From: Paractinoplanes atraurantiacus
GTDB lineage: Bacteria > Actinomycetota > Actinomycetes > Mycobacteriales > Micromonosporaceae
NCBI RefSeq assembly: GCF_900215205.1
Contig: NZ_OBDY01000028.1
Location: forward strand, 82,542 to 146,541
Length of the DNA stretch: 64,000 nucleotides
Direction: 5' to 3'
Shown here: positions 1 through 9,393 of the stretch, in pieces
Numbering within the stretch: the first letter of the stretch is position 1
How the letters are laid out: each line of letters opens with the position of its first letter
Made by a program: the position numbers and the translations under genes
The notes under the pieces: model-generated
The model's input: only the letters and a program-made list of their open reading frames with translations
Told to the model about the DNA's origin: nothing
Database searches by the model: none

Positions 1-605
1 ACCGCCGCGCCCGTGAGGTGCTGCGCTCGGTCCACGGCGTCCGCTCCGGTTTCACCATCGCCTCGTTCAACTTGCAGGAAACCCCCGAGGCGGACGACGA
101 GGCCCGGCAACTGCGGCAGGACGCCCAGGACGCCTGGTTCGAGGCGGCGCGAGACGACGACTTCGTCGGCGTCCAGGCGTACTCCCGCATCTGGCTCGGC
201 AAGGGCGGCGCCCTGCCCACCCCCGTCGGCGCCGAGTCGACGATGAACGGCTGGGAGTACTACCCGGCGGCCCTGGGCGAGATGGTCCGCCGAGCGTGGG
301 CGTTGAGCGGCAACACCCCGATCCTGGTGACCGAGAACGGCCTGGCGACGACAGACGACCCGCGCCGTATCGCCTACACCCGGGACGCCCTCGCCGGCTT
401 GGCGGCCGCGATGGCCGACGGCGTCGACGTCCGCGCGTACCTGCATTGGAGCCTGTTGGACAACTTCGAGTGGTTCGAGGGTTACGGCCCCCGGTTCGGC
501 CTCATCGAGGTCGACCGTGAGACTTTCGAGCGGAGACCGAAGCCGAGCCTGGAGTGGCTGGGTTCCGTCGCCCGAGCGAATCCGAAAGGCCCTGTCACCA
601 TGTAG
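1..605 (+). CDS. GH1 beta-glucosidase, C-terminal part
   Basis: The open frame enters from the left edge (frame of position 3) and ends at the TAG at 603-605, so only about 200 C-terminal residues are seen. The strand beginning ILVTENGLA carries the catalytic nucleophile Glu of glycoside hydrolase family 1. The following YLHWSLLDNFEWFEGYGPRF stretch is the family's conserved C-terminal signature with the aglycone-side Trp and Glu residues. GH1 enzymes hydrolyse beta-glucosides such as cellobiose, usually in the cytoplasm. In streptomycetes a GH1 enzyme (BglC) closes the CebR-controlled cellobiose uptake operon; the genes that could confirm this here lie outside the window. No signal peptide can be judged. 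Confidence 0.93.
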   Translation, partial: RRAREVLRSVHGVRSGFTIASFNLQETPEADDEARQLRQDAQDAWFEAARDDDFVGVQAYSRIWLGKGGALPTPVGAESTMNGWEYYPAALGEMVRRAWALSGNTPILVTENGLATTDDPRRIAYTRDALAGLAAAMADGVDVRAYLHWSLLDNFEWFEGYGPRFGLIEVDRETFERRPKPSLEWLGSVARANPKGPVTM

Positions 606-629
606 AGCGCGGCCAGATACCGTTTTCCG

Positions 630-1592
630 GTGGCCGCCACCCGCCTGAACCGCGTCGCTGTGCTTGTGCTTGAAGGGGCCAAACCCCTTGATGTGGGGAT
701 TCCGGCTCAAGTCTTCACGACTCGGGCGAGTATGCCGTACGAGGTGAAGGTCTGTGGGGCCAAGCCGGGTCTGGTGACCGGTGGGGACGGGCTGTCGTAT
801 CACGTGGCGGATGGGCTGGATGCCCTCGAATGGGCTGACGTGGCGTTCATCCCGGGATATCGGCGGCCGGACCAGGAGGATCCGCCGGCGACGGTGGTCG
901 GGGCCCTGCGGCACGCTCATGCGAACGGCACGCGGCTGGCCGCCATCTCAACCGGTGCGTTCGCGCTCGCCGCCACCGGGCTGCTCGACGGCAAACGGGC
1001 GACCACGCACTGGCACTACACGCGGCAGCTCGCGGCGCGCTATCCGACGGTCAAAGTCGACGAGAACGTGCTCTTCGTCGACGAAGGGAGCGTGCTGACG
1101 TCAGCCGGCGCGGCCTCCGGGATCGACCTCTGCCTGCACATCCTGCGCGGGGATCTGGGCGTTGCCGCGTCCAATCATGCGGCCCGGCGGCTGGTGGCCG
1201 CGCCCTACCGCAGTGGCGGTCAGGCTCAATATGTGCCGCGCAGTGTGCCCGAGCCGCTCGGGGAGCGGTTCGCGGCCACGCGGGAGTGGGCGCTGCACCG
1301 GCTCGGGAAGCCGCTCACGCTGGAGATCCTGGCCCGGCACGCGAAGGTGTCGCCGCGGACCTTCTCGCGGCGGTTCGCCGAGGACACCGGCTATACGCCG
1401 ATGCAGTGGGTGATGCGGGCGCGCATCGACGTCGCCCGGGAACTGCTCGAACGGTCCGAGCGCGGCGTCGAGCAGATCGCCGCCGACGTGGGGCTGGGCA
1501 CCGGGGCGAACCTGCGGCTGCACTTCCGGCGCATCCTGGGTACGACGCCGACCGAATACCGGCACACCTTCGCACAGGGTGAAGTGGCGTGA
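630..1592 (+). CDS. GlxA-family transcriptional regulator (DJ-1/PfpI + AraC HTH)
   Basis: 320 residues, GTG start 24 bp after the GH1 stop. Residues 1 to about 190 form a DJ-1/PfpI-like domain (VLVLEGAKPLDVG, then GLLDGKRATTHW). Residues about 210-315 hold an AraC-type double helix-turn-helix (LEILARHAKVSPRTFSRRF and a second helix pair ending in a TPTEYR tail). Family members are one-component regulators, often of nitrogen or amino-acid metabolism. The nucleophile-elbow position that is usually Cys reads ISTGAF here, so the domain is probably a ligand sensor and not an enzyme. The close position behind the GH1 gene may allow read-through, but the target is not evident. Confidence 0.92.
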   Translation: MAATRLNRVAVLVLEGAKPLDVGIPAQVFTTRASMPYEVKVCGAKPGLVTGGDGLSYHVADGLDALEWADVAFIPGYRRPDQEDPPATVVGALRHAHANGTRLAAISTGAFALAATGLLDGKRATTHWHYTRQLAARYPTVKVDENVLFVDEGSVLTSAGAASGIDLCLHILRGDLGVAASNHAARRLVAAPYRSGGQAQYVPRSVPEPLGERFAATREWALHRLGKPLTLEILARHAKVSPRTFSRRFAEDTGYTPMQWVMRARIDVARELLERSERGVEQIAADVGLGTGANLRLHFRRILGTTPTEYRHTFAQGEVA

Positions 1593-1656
1593 TCCTTACG
1601 GACCATGGCGCTCACGCCGCTGTCACGCTTCCGCGGCGGACGACAGTCTTGAGGGC

Positions 1657-2658
1657 ATGACACGCATCGCGATCAACGGTTTCGGCCGCATCGGGCGCAA
1701 CGTGCTGCGCGCCCTGCTCGAACGGGACAGCAAGCTCGAGATCGTCGCCGTGAACGACCTCGCCGAGCCTACGGCGCTGGCGCGGCTGCTCGCCTTCGAC
1801 AGCACGTCGGGGCGTCTCGGCCGCCCGGTGACCGTCGAGGGTGACACCATCGTCGTGGACGGGCGCCGCATCAAGGTGCTGGCCGAACGCGTACCGGCCG
1901 ATCTGCCCTGGAAAGAGCTCGGCGTCGACGTCGTGCTCGAGGCGACCGGGCGCTTCACCTCGGCCGAGGCGGCCAAGGGTCATCTCCAGGCCGGCGCCAA
2001 GAAGGTCCTGGTCGGTGCGCCCTCGGACGGTGCCGACGTGACGATCGCCGTCGGGGTCAACAGTGACGCCTACGACCCGGCGACCCACACCATCATTTCC
2101 AACGCTTCCTGTACGACCAACGCGCTGGCCCCCCTGGCGAAGGTCCTGGACGAGCTGGCCGGGATCGAGCACGGTTTCATGACGACCGTCCACGCGTACA
2201 CCCAGGAGCAGAACCTGCAGGACGGCCCGCACCGGGACGCCCGGCGGGCGCGCGCGGCCGCCGTCAACATCGTGCCCACCACGACCGGCGCCGCCAAGGC
2301 CATCGGCAAGGTCCTGCCCAACCTCGACGGCAAGCTCTCCGGCGACTCCATCCGCGTGCCGGTGCCGGTCGGCTCGATCGTCGAGCTGAACACGGTGGTC
2401 GCCCGCGACGTGACCCGCGAGCAGGTGCTCGACGCCTACCGCGCCGCCGCGAACGGTCCGCTGGCCGGCATCCTCGAATACTCGGAGGACGCCCTGGTCT
2501 CCTCCGACATCGTCGGCAACCCGGCGTCGTCCATCTTCGACTCGGCCCTGACCCGCGTCGAGGGCCGCAACATCAAGGTCGTGGCCTGGTACGACAACGA
2601 GTGGGGCTTCTCGCACCGCGTGATCGACACGCTGGAGCTGCTGGCCGCCTCGGTCTGA
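1657..2658 (+). CDS. gap: Glyceraldehyde-3-phosphate dehydrogenase
   Basis: 333 residues, normal length for bacterial GAPDH. It catalyses the NAD-dependent oxidative phosphorylation of glyceraldehyde-3-phosphate in glycolysis. The N-terminal Rossmann motif INGFGRIGRN, the Asp in VNDLAEP (NAD preference), the active-site SNASCTTN with its Cys, HAYTQEQ and the C-terminal WYDNEWGFSHR motif are all present. The ATG at 1657 was chosen because the family begins TRIAINGFG; the frame is open further upstream but that part is not conserved. The box CAGTCT lies 7 nt upstream of the ATG, compatible with a leaderless transcript. It stands alone with no other glycolytic gene nearby. Confidence 0.96.
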   Translation: MTRIAINGFGRIGRNVLRALLERDSKLEIVAVNDLAEPTALARLLAFDSTSGRLGRPVTVEGDTIVVDGRRIKVLAERVPADLPWKELGVDVVLEATGRFTSAEAAKGHLQAGAKKVLVGAPSDGADVTIAVGVNSDAYDPATHTIISNASCTTNALAPLAKVLDELAGIEHGFMTTVHAYTQEQNLQDGPHRDARRARAAAVNIVPTTTGAAKAIGKVLPNLDGKLSGDSIRVPVPVGSIVELNTVVARDVTREQVLDAYRAAANGPLAGILEYSEDALVSSDIVGNPASSIFDSALTRVEGRNIKVVAWYDNEWGFSHRVIDTLELLAASV

Positions 2659-2676
2659 CCGGCGCGAGCGGTGCGC

Positions 2677-5600
2677 TCAGGTGCTTCGTGAGGTGACCGC
2701 CCGGCCGGTCACCCACGTGGCGATCTGGGCGCGCCGCGAGACGCCGAGCTTCGTGCGGATGTGCTCCACGTGGGCCGCCGCGGTCTTCGGCGCGATGGTC
2801 AGGGCCGCGGCGATCTCCCGGTTCGTGCGCCCCTCGGCGACCAGCCGCGCCACCTCCATCTCGCGCGCGGAGAGGACGGGCGCCGGCGAGGCCGGCAAAG
2901 GCACAAGACCATTGAGACCCGCTTGGTGGTACGCCGTGACAGCAGCCTCGCGGAACAGGGCGGCGTCCGCCGGCCGGCGTGACCGGGTCGCGCACCGGGC
3001 CTGATCGAGCAGGACGGCCGTGCCCTCCCAGAAGCGGCCCCGGGCCGCCCAGAACGCGGCGGCCGTCTCCAGCGCCGCCCGCGCCTTCCCGGTCTGGCCC
3101 TCGTGCAGCAGGATCAGCCCTTCGGCGTGGTCGATCGCGCCGAGCGTGCCCGGGATGCCGCGTTCCCGCAGCAGCTCCGACGTGCGCCGCACCCAGTCGC
3201 GGGCGGCCGTCGGCCCGGTGGCGGCCAGATACGCCCGGGTGCCGGTGACGACGTACGGGAAAAGGTAGGCCGCGTCCCGCACGCGCGAGGAAGCCTCGAA
3301 GCCCTCCTCGCAGAGGGCGATGGCTTTGGCCGGCTCCCCCTGCGCGAGGGCCACTTCGGCCTGGCCCCACCAGGCGGGGGAGAGGCGCTGGAGTTCACGC
3401 ATCGCCGCGCCGAGCCGCGCGGCCTCGCCGAGATGAGCGCCGGCCTCGTCGTGGAGACCGCGGCTCAGCGCGACATAGCCGAGCACATGCCGCGCGGTGA
3501 TCTCGGTGGTGATGCCGCCGCCGTCGGCCAGCACCCGCTGGGCCAGCCGGCCGGCGTCGTCGACGGCGCCGGTGGCCCACCGAACGTGCGCCAGGTGCGC
3601 GGTCATGTAGTGCTCGTCGTTGACCCGCTCGGCCCGGGCCGCGTAGCCGATCCCTTCCTCGAGCACGGCCGCGGCCTGCGGATATTCCACCAGGACGGAC
3701 ATGCTGGAGCCGAGCATCCGATAGGCGCGGGCCGCCTGCGCCTCGAGCCGCAGACCGGCCGAGCGCGTGATGGCGCCGCGCAGCAGATCGGCGCCTTCCG
3801 TCATGCGCCCGGCGAAGAGGAACACCGACCCGAGCGTCGCGTCGAGGTCACAGCGCAGCTGATGGCGACCGGCCGCGGGTGGCGCGTGCGGATCGGGCGG
3901 CGCGGCCGGATCGGGCGGCGCGTGCGGATCGGGCGGCGCGGCCGGCGCGGGCGGCGCGGGCGGCGTGGGCGGATCGGCCGAATCGGGTGGCGCCGGCGGA
4001 TCGGGTGGCTCGGCGTCGGTGAGGGAGCGGGCCAGCTCGCCGTCGGTGATCGCCTCGGTGAGCATGCGGTCCAACATGTAGGCGGCCGACAGGGCCGCGT
4101 GGATCCGGGCACGTTCGGCGGGATGGTCCGCGACCAGCGGCAGCGCGGCGCGCAGGGCGGTCGTGCGCTCGTTCAGGTCGGCGCCGAGCAGGTGGCGGAC
4201 CGCGACCCAGTCGGGCAACAGCGCGGCCGCGCGCGGGCTGTCGCCCCGCTCGATCCGCAGCCGGTAGGCCTGCTCGTAGCAGGCCGCCGCCGCGGCGTTG
4301 TCGTCGACGGCCGCGAGCTCGGCGGCGAGCGCGGCCAGCAGGTCGGCCCGCTCGGCGGCCGGCCGCCCGGCCGGCCAGGTGCGCTGGGCCCGCTGGTAGA
4401 GCTGGACGGCCTCGCGGTGCGCGGACATGGCCGACGCCTCGGTGGCGGCGGCCAGCGCGTGCCGGAACGCGTGATCGGCGAGGCCGGCCCGCTCGTACTG
4501 GTCGCTGAGGAACGCGTCCGGGAAGCCGGTGGCGGCCGCCGCGGCCCGGGCGTGCAGGTCACGCCGCCGGAGCGGGGCGATGTCGGCGTAGAGCGCGTCC
4601 CGGATGAGCGCGTGCCGGAAGTCGTACCCGTCGCGGTCGGCGCGCGGATGCACGAAGAACCGCGACGTGAGCTCGCGCAACCCGGCATCCACGGCGTCCG
4701 GCCCTTCGCCGGTGATCGCGGTGAGCAGGCCCAGATCGAAGGAGCGGCCCAGCACGGAGGCCACTTCGGCAAGCGCCCGCGACGCCGGCGACAGCTGGGC
4801 GGCCCGCGCGAGCACCGCGTCGGCCAGCGTCTCGGGAACGCCATCACCAACGGCTGTAAGCCCGGCTGCCGTAAGTCGCGCGACCGAAGAGCCGGCGACC
4901 AGAGTTTCCGTGGTCGGCGACCCGGCGACCGACGACCCGGCGCCCGGGAATCCGGCGGCCAGGAACTCTTCGACGTGCAGCGGGATGCCGTCGCTGCGGG
5001 CGTGAACCGACGCGGTGACCGCCCGCGGCAGGTCGGTGCCGGTGATCGCGGCGGCCATGGCGGCGGTCTGCGACGGGCCCAGGCGGGCCAGGCGCACCTC
5101 CTCGGCCAGGCGCTGGGTCAGCAGCCGGGTGCGCCACTGCCGCATCGGCACGCGGGGGTAGAGCTCGTCGCTGCGGTAGGTGCCGACGACGATCAGGCGC
5201 ATCTGCTGGGCGCGGGCGCCGAGCCGCCCGATCACGTCGAGGGTGAGGTCGTCCGCCCAGTGCAGGTCTTCGCACGCCACGAGCACTCCAGCGGCCGGCA
5301 GCGCAGCGGGCGGCTCGGCGGCAGGGACGGCGGCCGGCTCGGGCGCGGCCTGCGCTCCGGCTATCAGGTCGGCCAGGTCGGCGACCAGCAGGCGGCGCTG
5401 CCGGTGCTGGTCGCCGTCGGACAGCTCGTGCAACCGCTGCTGGAGGCGCTTCCCGGCTGCCCGGGCCGCCGGATCGCGGCGCATCTCGGCGCCGAGGTCG
5501 GCCAGCAGCCCGCCGGCGATCTCGGTGTCGCCCGGCGAGGCGCCCGCCGCGAACACCGCGTACCCCATGGCCCTCGCCCGGCGAATGATCTCGCCGAGCA

Positions 5601-5727
5601 GCCGGGTCTTGCCGATCCCGGCCTCGCCGGCCAAAAACAGCAGCTCCCCGGTGGACGCGGCCAGGCGTCGATCGGCGAGCGCGACGAGATCGTCACGCCC
5701 GATGAGAACCGGGCTGGTCAGCGGCAC
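2677..5727 (-). CDS. LuxR-family (LAL-type) ATPase regulator
   Basis: 1016 residues. An AAA/STAND-type ATPase comes first, with a Walker A loop GEAGIGKT at residues 34-41 and a Walker B-like segment LVACEDLHWADD. A long TPR-like helical region follows. A LuxR/GerE helix-turn-helix fills the last 65 residues (LSAREMEVARLVAEGRTNRE). LAL proteins are large signal-integrating activators, often of catabolic or secondary-metabolite genes. A low-complexity linker of PPDPHAPPDPAA-type repeats (about 3880-4010) splits the helical region and is unusual for the family. The GTG start is supported by TAAAGT on the minus strand (5734-5739) exactly 6 nt upstream, which suggests a leaderless mRNA. Targets unknown. 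Confidence 0.9.
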   Translation of the reverse strand: MPLTSPVLIGRDDLVALADRRLAASTGELLFLAGEAGIGKTRLLGEIIRRARAMGYAVFAAGASPGDTEIAGGLLADLGAEMRRDPAARAAGKRLQQRLHELSDGDQHRQRRLLVADLADLIAGAQAAPEPAAVPAAEPPAALPAAGVLVACEDLHWADDLTLDVIGRLGARAQQMRLIVVGTYRSDELYPRVPMRQWRTRLLTQRLAEEVRLARLGPSQTAAMAAAITGTDLPRAVTASVHARSDGIPLHVEEFLAAGFPGAGSSVAGSPTTETLVAGSSVARLTAAGLTAVGDGVPETLADAVLARAAQLSPASRALAEVASVLGRSFDLGLLTAITGEGPDAVDAGLRELTSRFFVHPRADRDGYDFRHALIRDALYADIAPLRRRDLHARAAAAATGFPDAFLSDQYERAGLADHAFRHALAAATEASAMSAHREAVQLYQRAQRTWPAGRPAAERADLLAALAAELAAVDDNAAAAACYEQAYRLRIERGDSPRAAALLPDWVAVRHLLGADLNERTTALRAALPLVADHPAERARIHAALSAAYMLDRMLTEAITDGELARSLTDAEPPDPPAPPDSADPPTPPAPPAPAAPPDPHAPPDPAAPPDPHAPPAAGRHQLRCDLDATLGSVFLFAGRMTEGADLLRGAITRSAGLRLEAQAARAYRMLGSSMSVLVEYPQAAAVLEEGIGYAARAERVNDEHYMTAHLAHVRWATGAVDDAGRLAQRVLADGGGITTEITARHVLGYVALSRGLHDEAGAHLGEAARLGAAMRELQRLSPAWWGQAEVALAQGEPAKAIALCEEGFEASSRVRDAAYLFPYVVTGTRAYLAATGPTAARDWVRRTSELLRERGIPGTLGAIDHAEGLILLHEGQTGKARAALETAAAFWAARGRFWEGTAVLLDQARCATRSRRPADAALFREAAVTAYHQAGLNGLVPLPASPAPVLSAREMEVARLVAEGRTNREIAAALTIAPKTAAAHVEHIRTKLGVSRRAQIATWVTGRAVTSRST

Positions 5728-5809
5728 CCTGCGACTTTAGGTCGCGGCCCGGCCCTTGTTAGGTGCTCTGACCGATGTCCGACCGGCGGCCGCGCCGAAA
5801 ACTGAGGGC

Positions 5810-6058
5810 ATGGCGAAATTCATGGATGTACACAGCGGATTCCACGGCGTCACCGCCGAGCAGCTGAGCGAGGCGCACGACGCCGACCTCAAGATCGAGG
5901 GCGACGAGGGCGTGCACTTCGAGCGCGCCTGGCTCGACCCGGAGGCGGGCAAGGTGTTCTGCCTGAGCACCGGGCCGAGCAAGGAGGCGGTCATGCGCGT
6001 TCACGAACGCGCGGGTCACCCCACGACCGAGGTCTACGAGCTGACGACCGAGGTCTGA
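5810..6058 (+). CDS. SCO4226-type small nickel-binding protein (DUF4242)
   Basis: 82 residues starting MAKFMDVHSGF. This matches the DUF4242 family in sequence style and in length; its Streptomyces member SCO4226 is an 82-residue ferredoxin-like dimer that binds nickel. The ATG at 5810 fits the family start. The 3' end overlaps the convergent thrS gene by 25 bp (6034-6058), so both stop codons lie inside each other's coding sequence. Role in this organism unknown; metal handling is inference from the family. Confidence 0.85.
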   Translation: MAKFMDVHSGFHGVTAEQLSEAHDADLKIEGDEGVHFERAWLDPEAGKVFCLSTGPSKEAVMRVHERAGHPTTEVYELTTEV

Positions 6059-8070
6059 TCGCCGGCCGGTGAGGCGAACGACGGGCTGACGTTCGTCCGC
6101 GAGCGGACGATCTCGACCACGTGCGCGACGGCGTCGTCGACGGCGACGCCGTTGCGCTGCGAGCCGTCCCGGTAGCGGAAGGAGACCGTGCCCCCGTTGA
6201 CGTCGTCGTCACCGGCGATCGCCATGAAGGGGATCTTCTGCTGCTGGGCGGTACGGATCTTCTTCTGCATGCGGTCGGTCGAGTGGTCGACCTCGGCGCG
6301 GATGCCCTGCTTGCGCAGCTTCTGGACGAACTCTTCGAGGTACGCCGCGTGGTCGTCGCGGATCGGGATGCCGACCACCTGCACCGGCGCCAGCCAGGCC
6401 GGGAACGCGCCCGCGTAGTGCTCCACCAGCACGCCGAAGAAGCGCTCGATCGAGCCGAACTTCGCCGAGTGGATCATCACCGGCTCCTGGCGGGTGCCGT
6501 CGGCCGCCTGGAACTCCAGCCCGAAACGGGCCGGCTGGTTGAAGTCGTACTGAATCGTCGACATCTGCCACGTACGGCCGATGGCGTCCTTGGCCTGGAC
6601 CGAGATCTTCGGGCCGTAGAAGGCGGCGCCACCCGGGTCGAGCACCAGCTCGAGACCCGACTCGGCGGCCACGTCCTCCAGGACCTTGGTCGCGACCGCC
6701 CACTGCTCGTCCGAGCCGATGAACTTGTCGCTCTTCGGGTCGCGGGTCGACAGCTCCAGGTAGTAGTCGTCCAGGCCGAAGTCGTCGAGCAGCGAGCGCA
6801 CGAAGTTCAGCAGGTGCTTGATCTCGCCCGGCGCCTGCTCGGCGGTCACGTACGAGTGGGAGTCGTCCTGGGTCAGGCCGCGCACCCGGGTCAGGCCGTG
6901 CACCACACCCGACTTCTCGTAGCGGTACACCGTGCCGAACTCGAAGAACCTCAGCGGCAGCTCACGGTAGGACCGCCCGCGCGACCTGAAGATCAGGTTG
7001 TGCATCGGGCAGTTCATGGCCTTGAGGTAGTAGTTCGCCCCTTCGAGCTCCATCGGGGGGAACATCGTGTCCTTGTAGTACGGCAGGTGCCCGGAGGTGT
7101 GGAACAGCCCCTCCTTGGTGATGTGCGGCGAGGAGACGTACTGGAAGCCCTCCTCGATGTGACGGGCCCGGACGTAGTCCTCCATCTCCCGCTTGATGAT
7201 GCCGCCCTTGGGGTGGAACACCACGAGACCGCTGCCGATCTCATCGGGGAAGGAGAAGAGGTCGAGCTCGGTGCCCAACTTGCGGTGGTCGCGGCGCTCG
7301 GCCTCGGCAAGACGATTGAGGTACGCCTTCAGCTCGTCCCGCGACGGCCACGCGGTGCCGTAGATGCGCTGGAGCTGCGGGTTCTTCTCGCTGCCACGCC
7401 AGTAGGCGGCGGCCGACCGCATCAGCTTGAACGCCGGGATGAGGCGGGTCTTGGGCAGGTGCGGGCCGCGGCACAGGTCGCCCCAGACGCGCTTGCCGTC
7501 CTTGTCGACGTTGTCGTAGTGGGTCAGCTCGCCGTGGCCGACCTCCATGACCTCGTCGGCGTCGACGTCACCCTTGAGGTCGACCAACTCCAGCTTGTAC
7601 GGCTCGTCGGCCAGCTCGACCTTGGCCTCTTCCAGCGACTTGTACTCCCGGCGGCGGAAGCTCTGCCCGGCCTTGACGATCTCCTGCATGCGCTTCTCGA
7701 GCTTCTGCAGGTCTTCGGGCTGGAACGGCTTCGGCACGTCGAAGTCGTAGTAGAAGCCGTTGTCGATCGGCGGGCCGATGCCGAGCTTGGCCTCGGGGAA
7801 GATGTCCTGCACGGCCTGGGCCAGCACGTGCGCGGCCGAGTGGCGCAGCACGTTGAGCCCGTCGGGCTCGTCGATCGCGACCGGGGTCACGTCGGTGTCG
7901 AGCTCGGGCTGCCAGTCGAGGTCGCGCAGGCGGCCGGAGGCGTCACGGACGACGACGACCGCCTTGGGGCCGGTCGTCGGCAGGCCGGCTGCGGCCACCG
8001 CGTCGGCGGCCGTAGTCCCGGCCGGGACGACGAGAGGGTCGGCCACAGCGGGGGTACGGGGTGCGGACAC
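6034..8070 (-). CDS. thrS: Threonyl-tRNA synthetase
   Basis: 678 residues. It charges tRNA-Thr. The order is a short TGS-like N-terminus, the editing domain with HSAAHVLAQA, the class II catalytic core (AMNCPMHN, RVRGLTQDDSHSY, FYGPKISV), and the anticodon-binding domain with VEHYAGAFPAWLAPVQ. The frame is open to an ATG at 8094. However, AAAGGAG sits 6 nt upstream of the GTG at 8070, inside that longer frame, so 8070 is the better start and the ATG region is the leader. No T-box-like structure was recognised upstream. The gene end overlaps the convergent SCO4226-type gene. Confidence 0.96.
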   Translation of the reverse strand: MSAPRTPAVADPLVVPAGTTAADAVAAAGLPTTGPKAVVVVRDASGRLRDLDWQPELDTDVTPVAIDEPDGLNVLRHSAAHVLAQAVQDIFPEAKLGIGPPIDNGFYYDFDVPKPFQPEDLQKLEKRMQEIVKAGQSFRRREYKSLEEAKVELADEPYKLELVDLKGDVDADEVMEVGHGELTHYDNVDKDGKRVWGDLCRGPHLPKTRLIPAFKLMRSAAAYWRGSEKNPQLQRIYGTAWPSRDELKAYLNRLAEAERRDHRKLGTELDLFSFPDEIGSGLVVFHPKGGIIKREMEDYVRARHIEEGFQYVSSPHITKEGLFHTSGHLPYYKDTMFPPMELEGANYYLKAMNCPMHNLIFRSRGRSYRELPLRFFEFGTVYRYEKSGVVHGLTRVRGLTQDDSHSYVTAEQAPGEIKHLLNFVRSLLDDFGLDDYYLELSTRDPKSDKFIGSDEQWAVATKVLEDVAAESGLELVLDPGGAAFYGPKISVQAKDAIGRTWQMSTIQYDFNQPARFGLEFQAADGTRQEPVMIHSAKFGSIERFFGVLVEHYAGAFPAWLAPVQVVGIPIRDDHAAYLEEFVQKLRKQGIRAEVDHSTDRMQKKIRTAQQQKIPFMAIAGDDDVNGGTVSFRYRDGSQRNGVAVDDAVAHVVEIVRSRTNVSPSFASPAGDQTSVVSS

Positions 8071-8202
8071 GGTGATCTCCTTTACGAAAAGCATGCGTAG
8101 GCCTTGACGATGCTATCCGCCCAGAAATTCCCGCGATGAAGCAGCAACGTTTTCCGCCGGTGGATCACCCGTGCCCGAGCCGCCGCCGGCCGGCCGGATC
8201 GG

Positions 8203-9393
8203 TCACCGGCCCGGGTTGAGGCGGCGGGGCACGCACTGGTTGGCCCGCTTGGCCGCGGTGAGCTCGGCGAACTGGGTCTCGCACCAGGCGTGGACAGCGT
8301 CCGCGTCGGCGAAGTGGCCCACGGCGAAGGTCCCCCAGAGGAAGTGGCCGTTGATCTTCTGCCGCTTGCTGTAGTCGGTGCTCTTGATCAGCACGACCGG
8401 ATGGTCGGCGCTGCCGTGGGCGTCCCGCAGGCTGCGGTGCTCGGCCAGGATGTCGGCGGCCATGAAGGTGTGCGAGCCGTGGACCGTGGTCTGCAGTGGG
8501 TCCACGATGCCGGGATATTTGGTGGCGATCTGGGCGGCGTACTGCCCTTGGAACGAGATCGTCGACGCGTCGTCCCGCCAGATCTGCTCCAGCTCGGCGA
8601 CCGGCGCCTGCTCCGAGCCGGCGCCGAGCGGGGTGGTCGCCACCGCCGTCGGCCCGGTCTCGGTCTCGGGCTCGGTCTCGGGCTCGGTCGTGTCGGCCCC
8701 GGTCGGCAGTGCGCCCGCCGGCGCCGGCTCGCCGTAGGTCGTCTCGGGTTCCCGCGTGACCGGCACGCCCGGGTCGGCGTTCGCGGCCTGGCCGGTGGTC
8801 TGCTGCTGCTGTTGCGCGGCCGGCGTCCTGCCGCCGTCGCCGTCGCCCGACCGCAGGAACACGATCGTGCCGCCGGTGACCAGAAGCAGCAGAACCCCGA
8901 CGGCCAGGGCGACGACCATCCCGTTGATGCCACGCCGCGGCGGCGGAGGCCCCGGGACCGGCCCCGGCATCCCCGCGGCGACCCCGGGCATCGTCCAGGC
9001 CGGAGGCGCGGACTGATGCGCCAGCACATAGGGCGGCGGCTCAGTAGGTGGCCCCGCTTGGCCGCCGTATGGCTGGGTGGGTGGACCGACCTGGGCGTAC
9101 GGCGCGGTCGGGGGCTCGGTCTGGGCGTACGGCGCCGTTGGAGGTTCGGCCTGAGCGTAAGGCGGCGGTGTCGGAGGTTCCGCCTGATCAAACGATGGCT
9201 GCGAGGGTTCCGGCCGGAAGAAGGCCTGTGGCTGCTGTGTCGGAGGCTGCGGCTGTGCGGGAGGCGGCGGCTGTACGGGAGGCGGCGGCGTTGTCGAGTG
9301 GGCCGCGGGCGTCTCCGCGGTGGGCTCGTTGTTGGCCAGCGAGCTCAGAGAGCTCAGGTCCCAGAGGCCGCCGGTCTTGTTGTCGTCGGTCAT
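8203..9393 (-). CDS. Pro-rich single-pass membrane protein
   Basis: 396 residues from the ATG at 9393 (MTDDNKTGGLWDLSS). The N-terminal ~150 residues are cytoplasmic-type low complexity, with repeats of the form AQ-EPPTAPY (DNA about 9030-9190) and Pro/Gln tracts. One transmembrane helix follows at about residues 156-178 after an RRG stop-transfer signal. A Thr/Glu-rich linker and a conserved-looking C-terminal domain of about 130 residues (from LEQIWRDDAS) with two Cys complete the protein. I do not recognise the C-terminal domain. Similar architecture is common in actinobacterial proteins with an external sensor domain. An extracytoplasmic C-terminus is inferred from topology. The frame extends further upstream but without conserved character. 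Confidence 0.75.
   Translation of the reverse strand: MTDDNKTGGLWDLSSLSSLANNEPTAETPAAHSTTPPPPVQPPPPAQPQPPTQQPQAFFRPEPSQPSFDQAEPPTPPPYAQAEPPTAPYAQTEPPTAPYAQVGPPTQPYGGQAGPPTEPPPYVLAHQSAPPAWTMPGVAAGMPGPVPGPPPPRRGINGMVVALAVGVLLLLVTGGTIVFLRSGDGDGGRTPAAQQQQQTTGQAANADPGVPVTREPETTYGEPAPAGALPTGADTTEPETEPETETGPTAVATTPLGAGSEQAPVAELEQIWRDDASTISFQGQYAAQIATKYPGIVDPLQTTVHGSHTFMAADILAEHRSLRDAHGSADHPVVLIKSTDYSKRQKINGHFLWGTFAVGHFADADAVHAWCETQFAELTAAKRANQCVPRRLNPGR

Noticed and set aside
3103..5805. 900-codon plus-strand open frame opposite the LuxR-type gene
   Set aside because: Antisense shadow of a high-GC coding region. Its translation is Arg/Gly-rich without any domain, while the minus strand shows Walker and LuxR motifs.
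6121..8100. 659-codon plus-strand frame opposite thrS
   Set aside because: Antisense shadow of an unmistakable threonyl-tRNA synthetase.
8071..8202. T-box riboswitch ahead of thrS
   Set aside because: No T-box bulge sequence or specifier hairpin could be made out in the 130-bp leader region.
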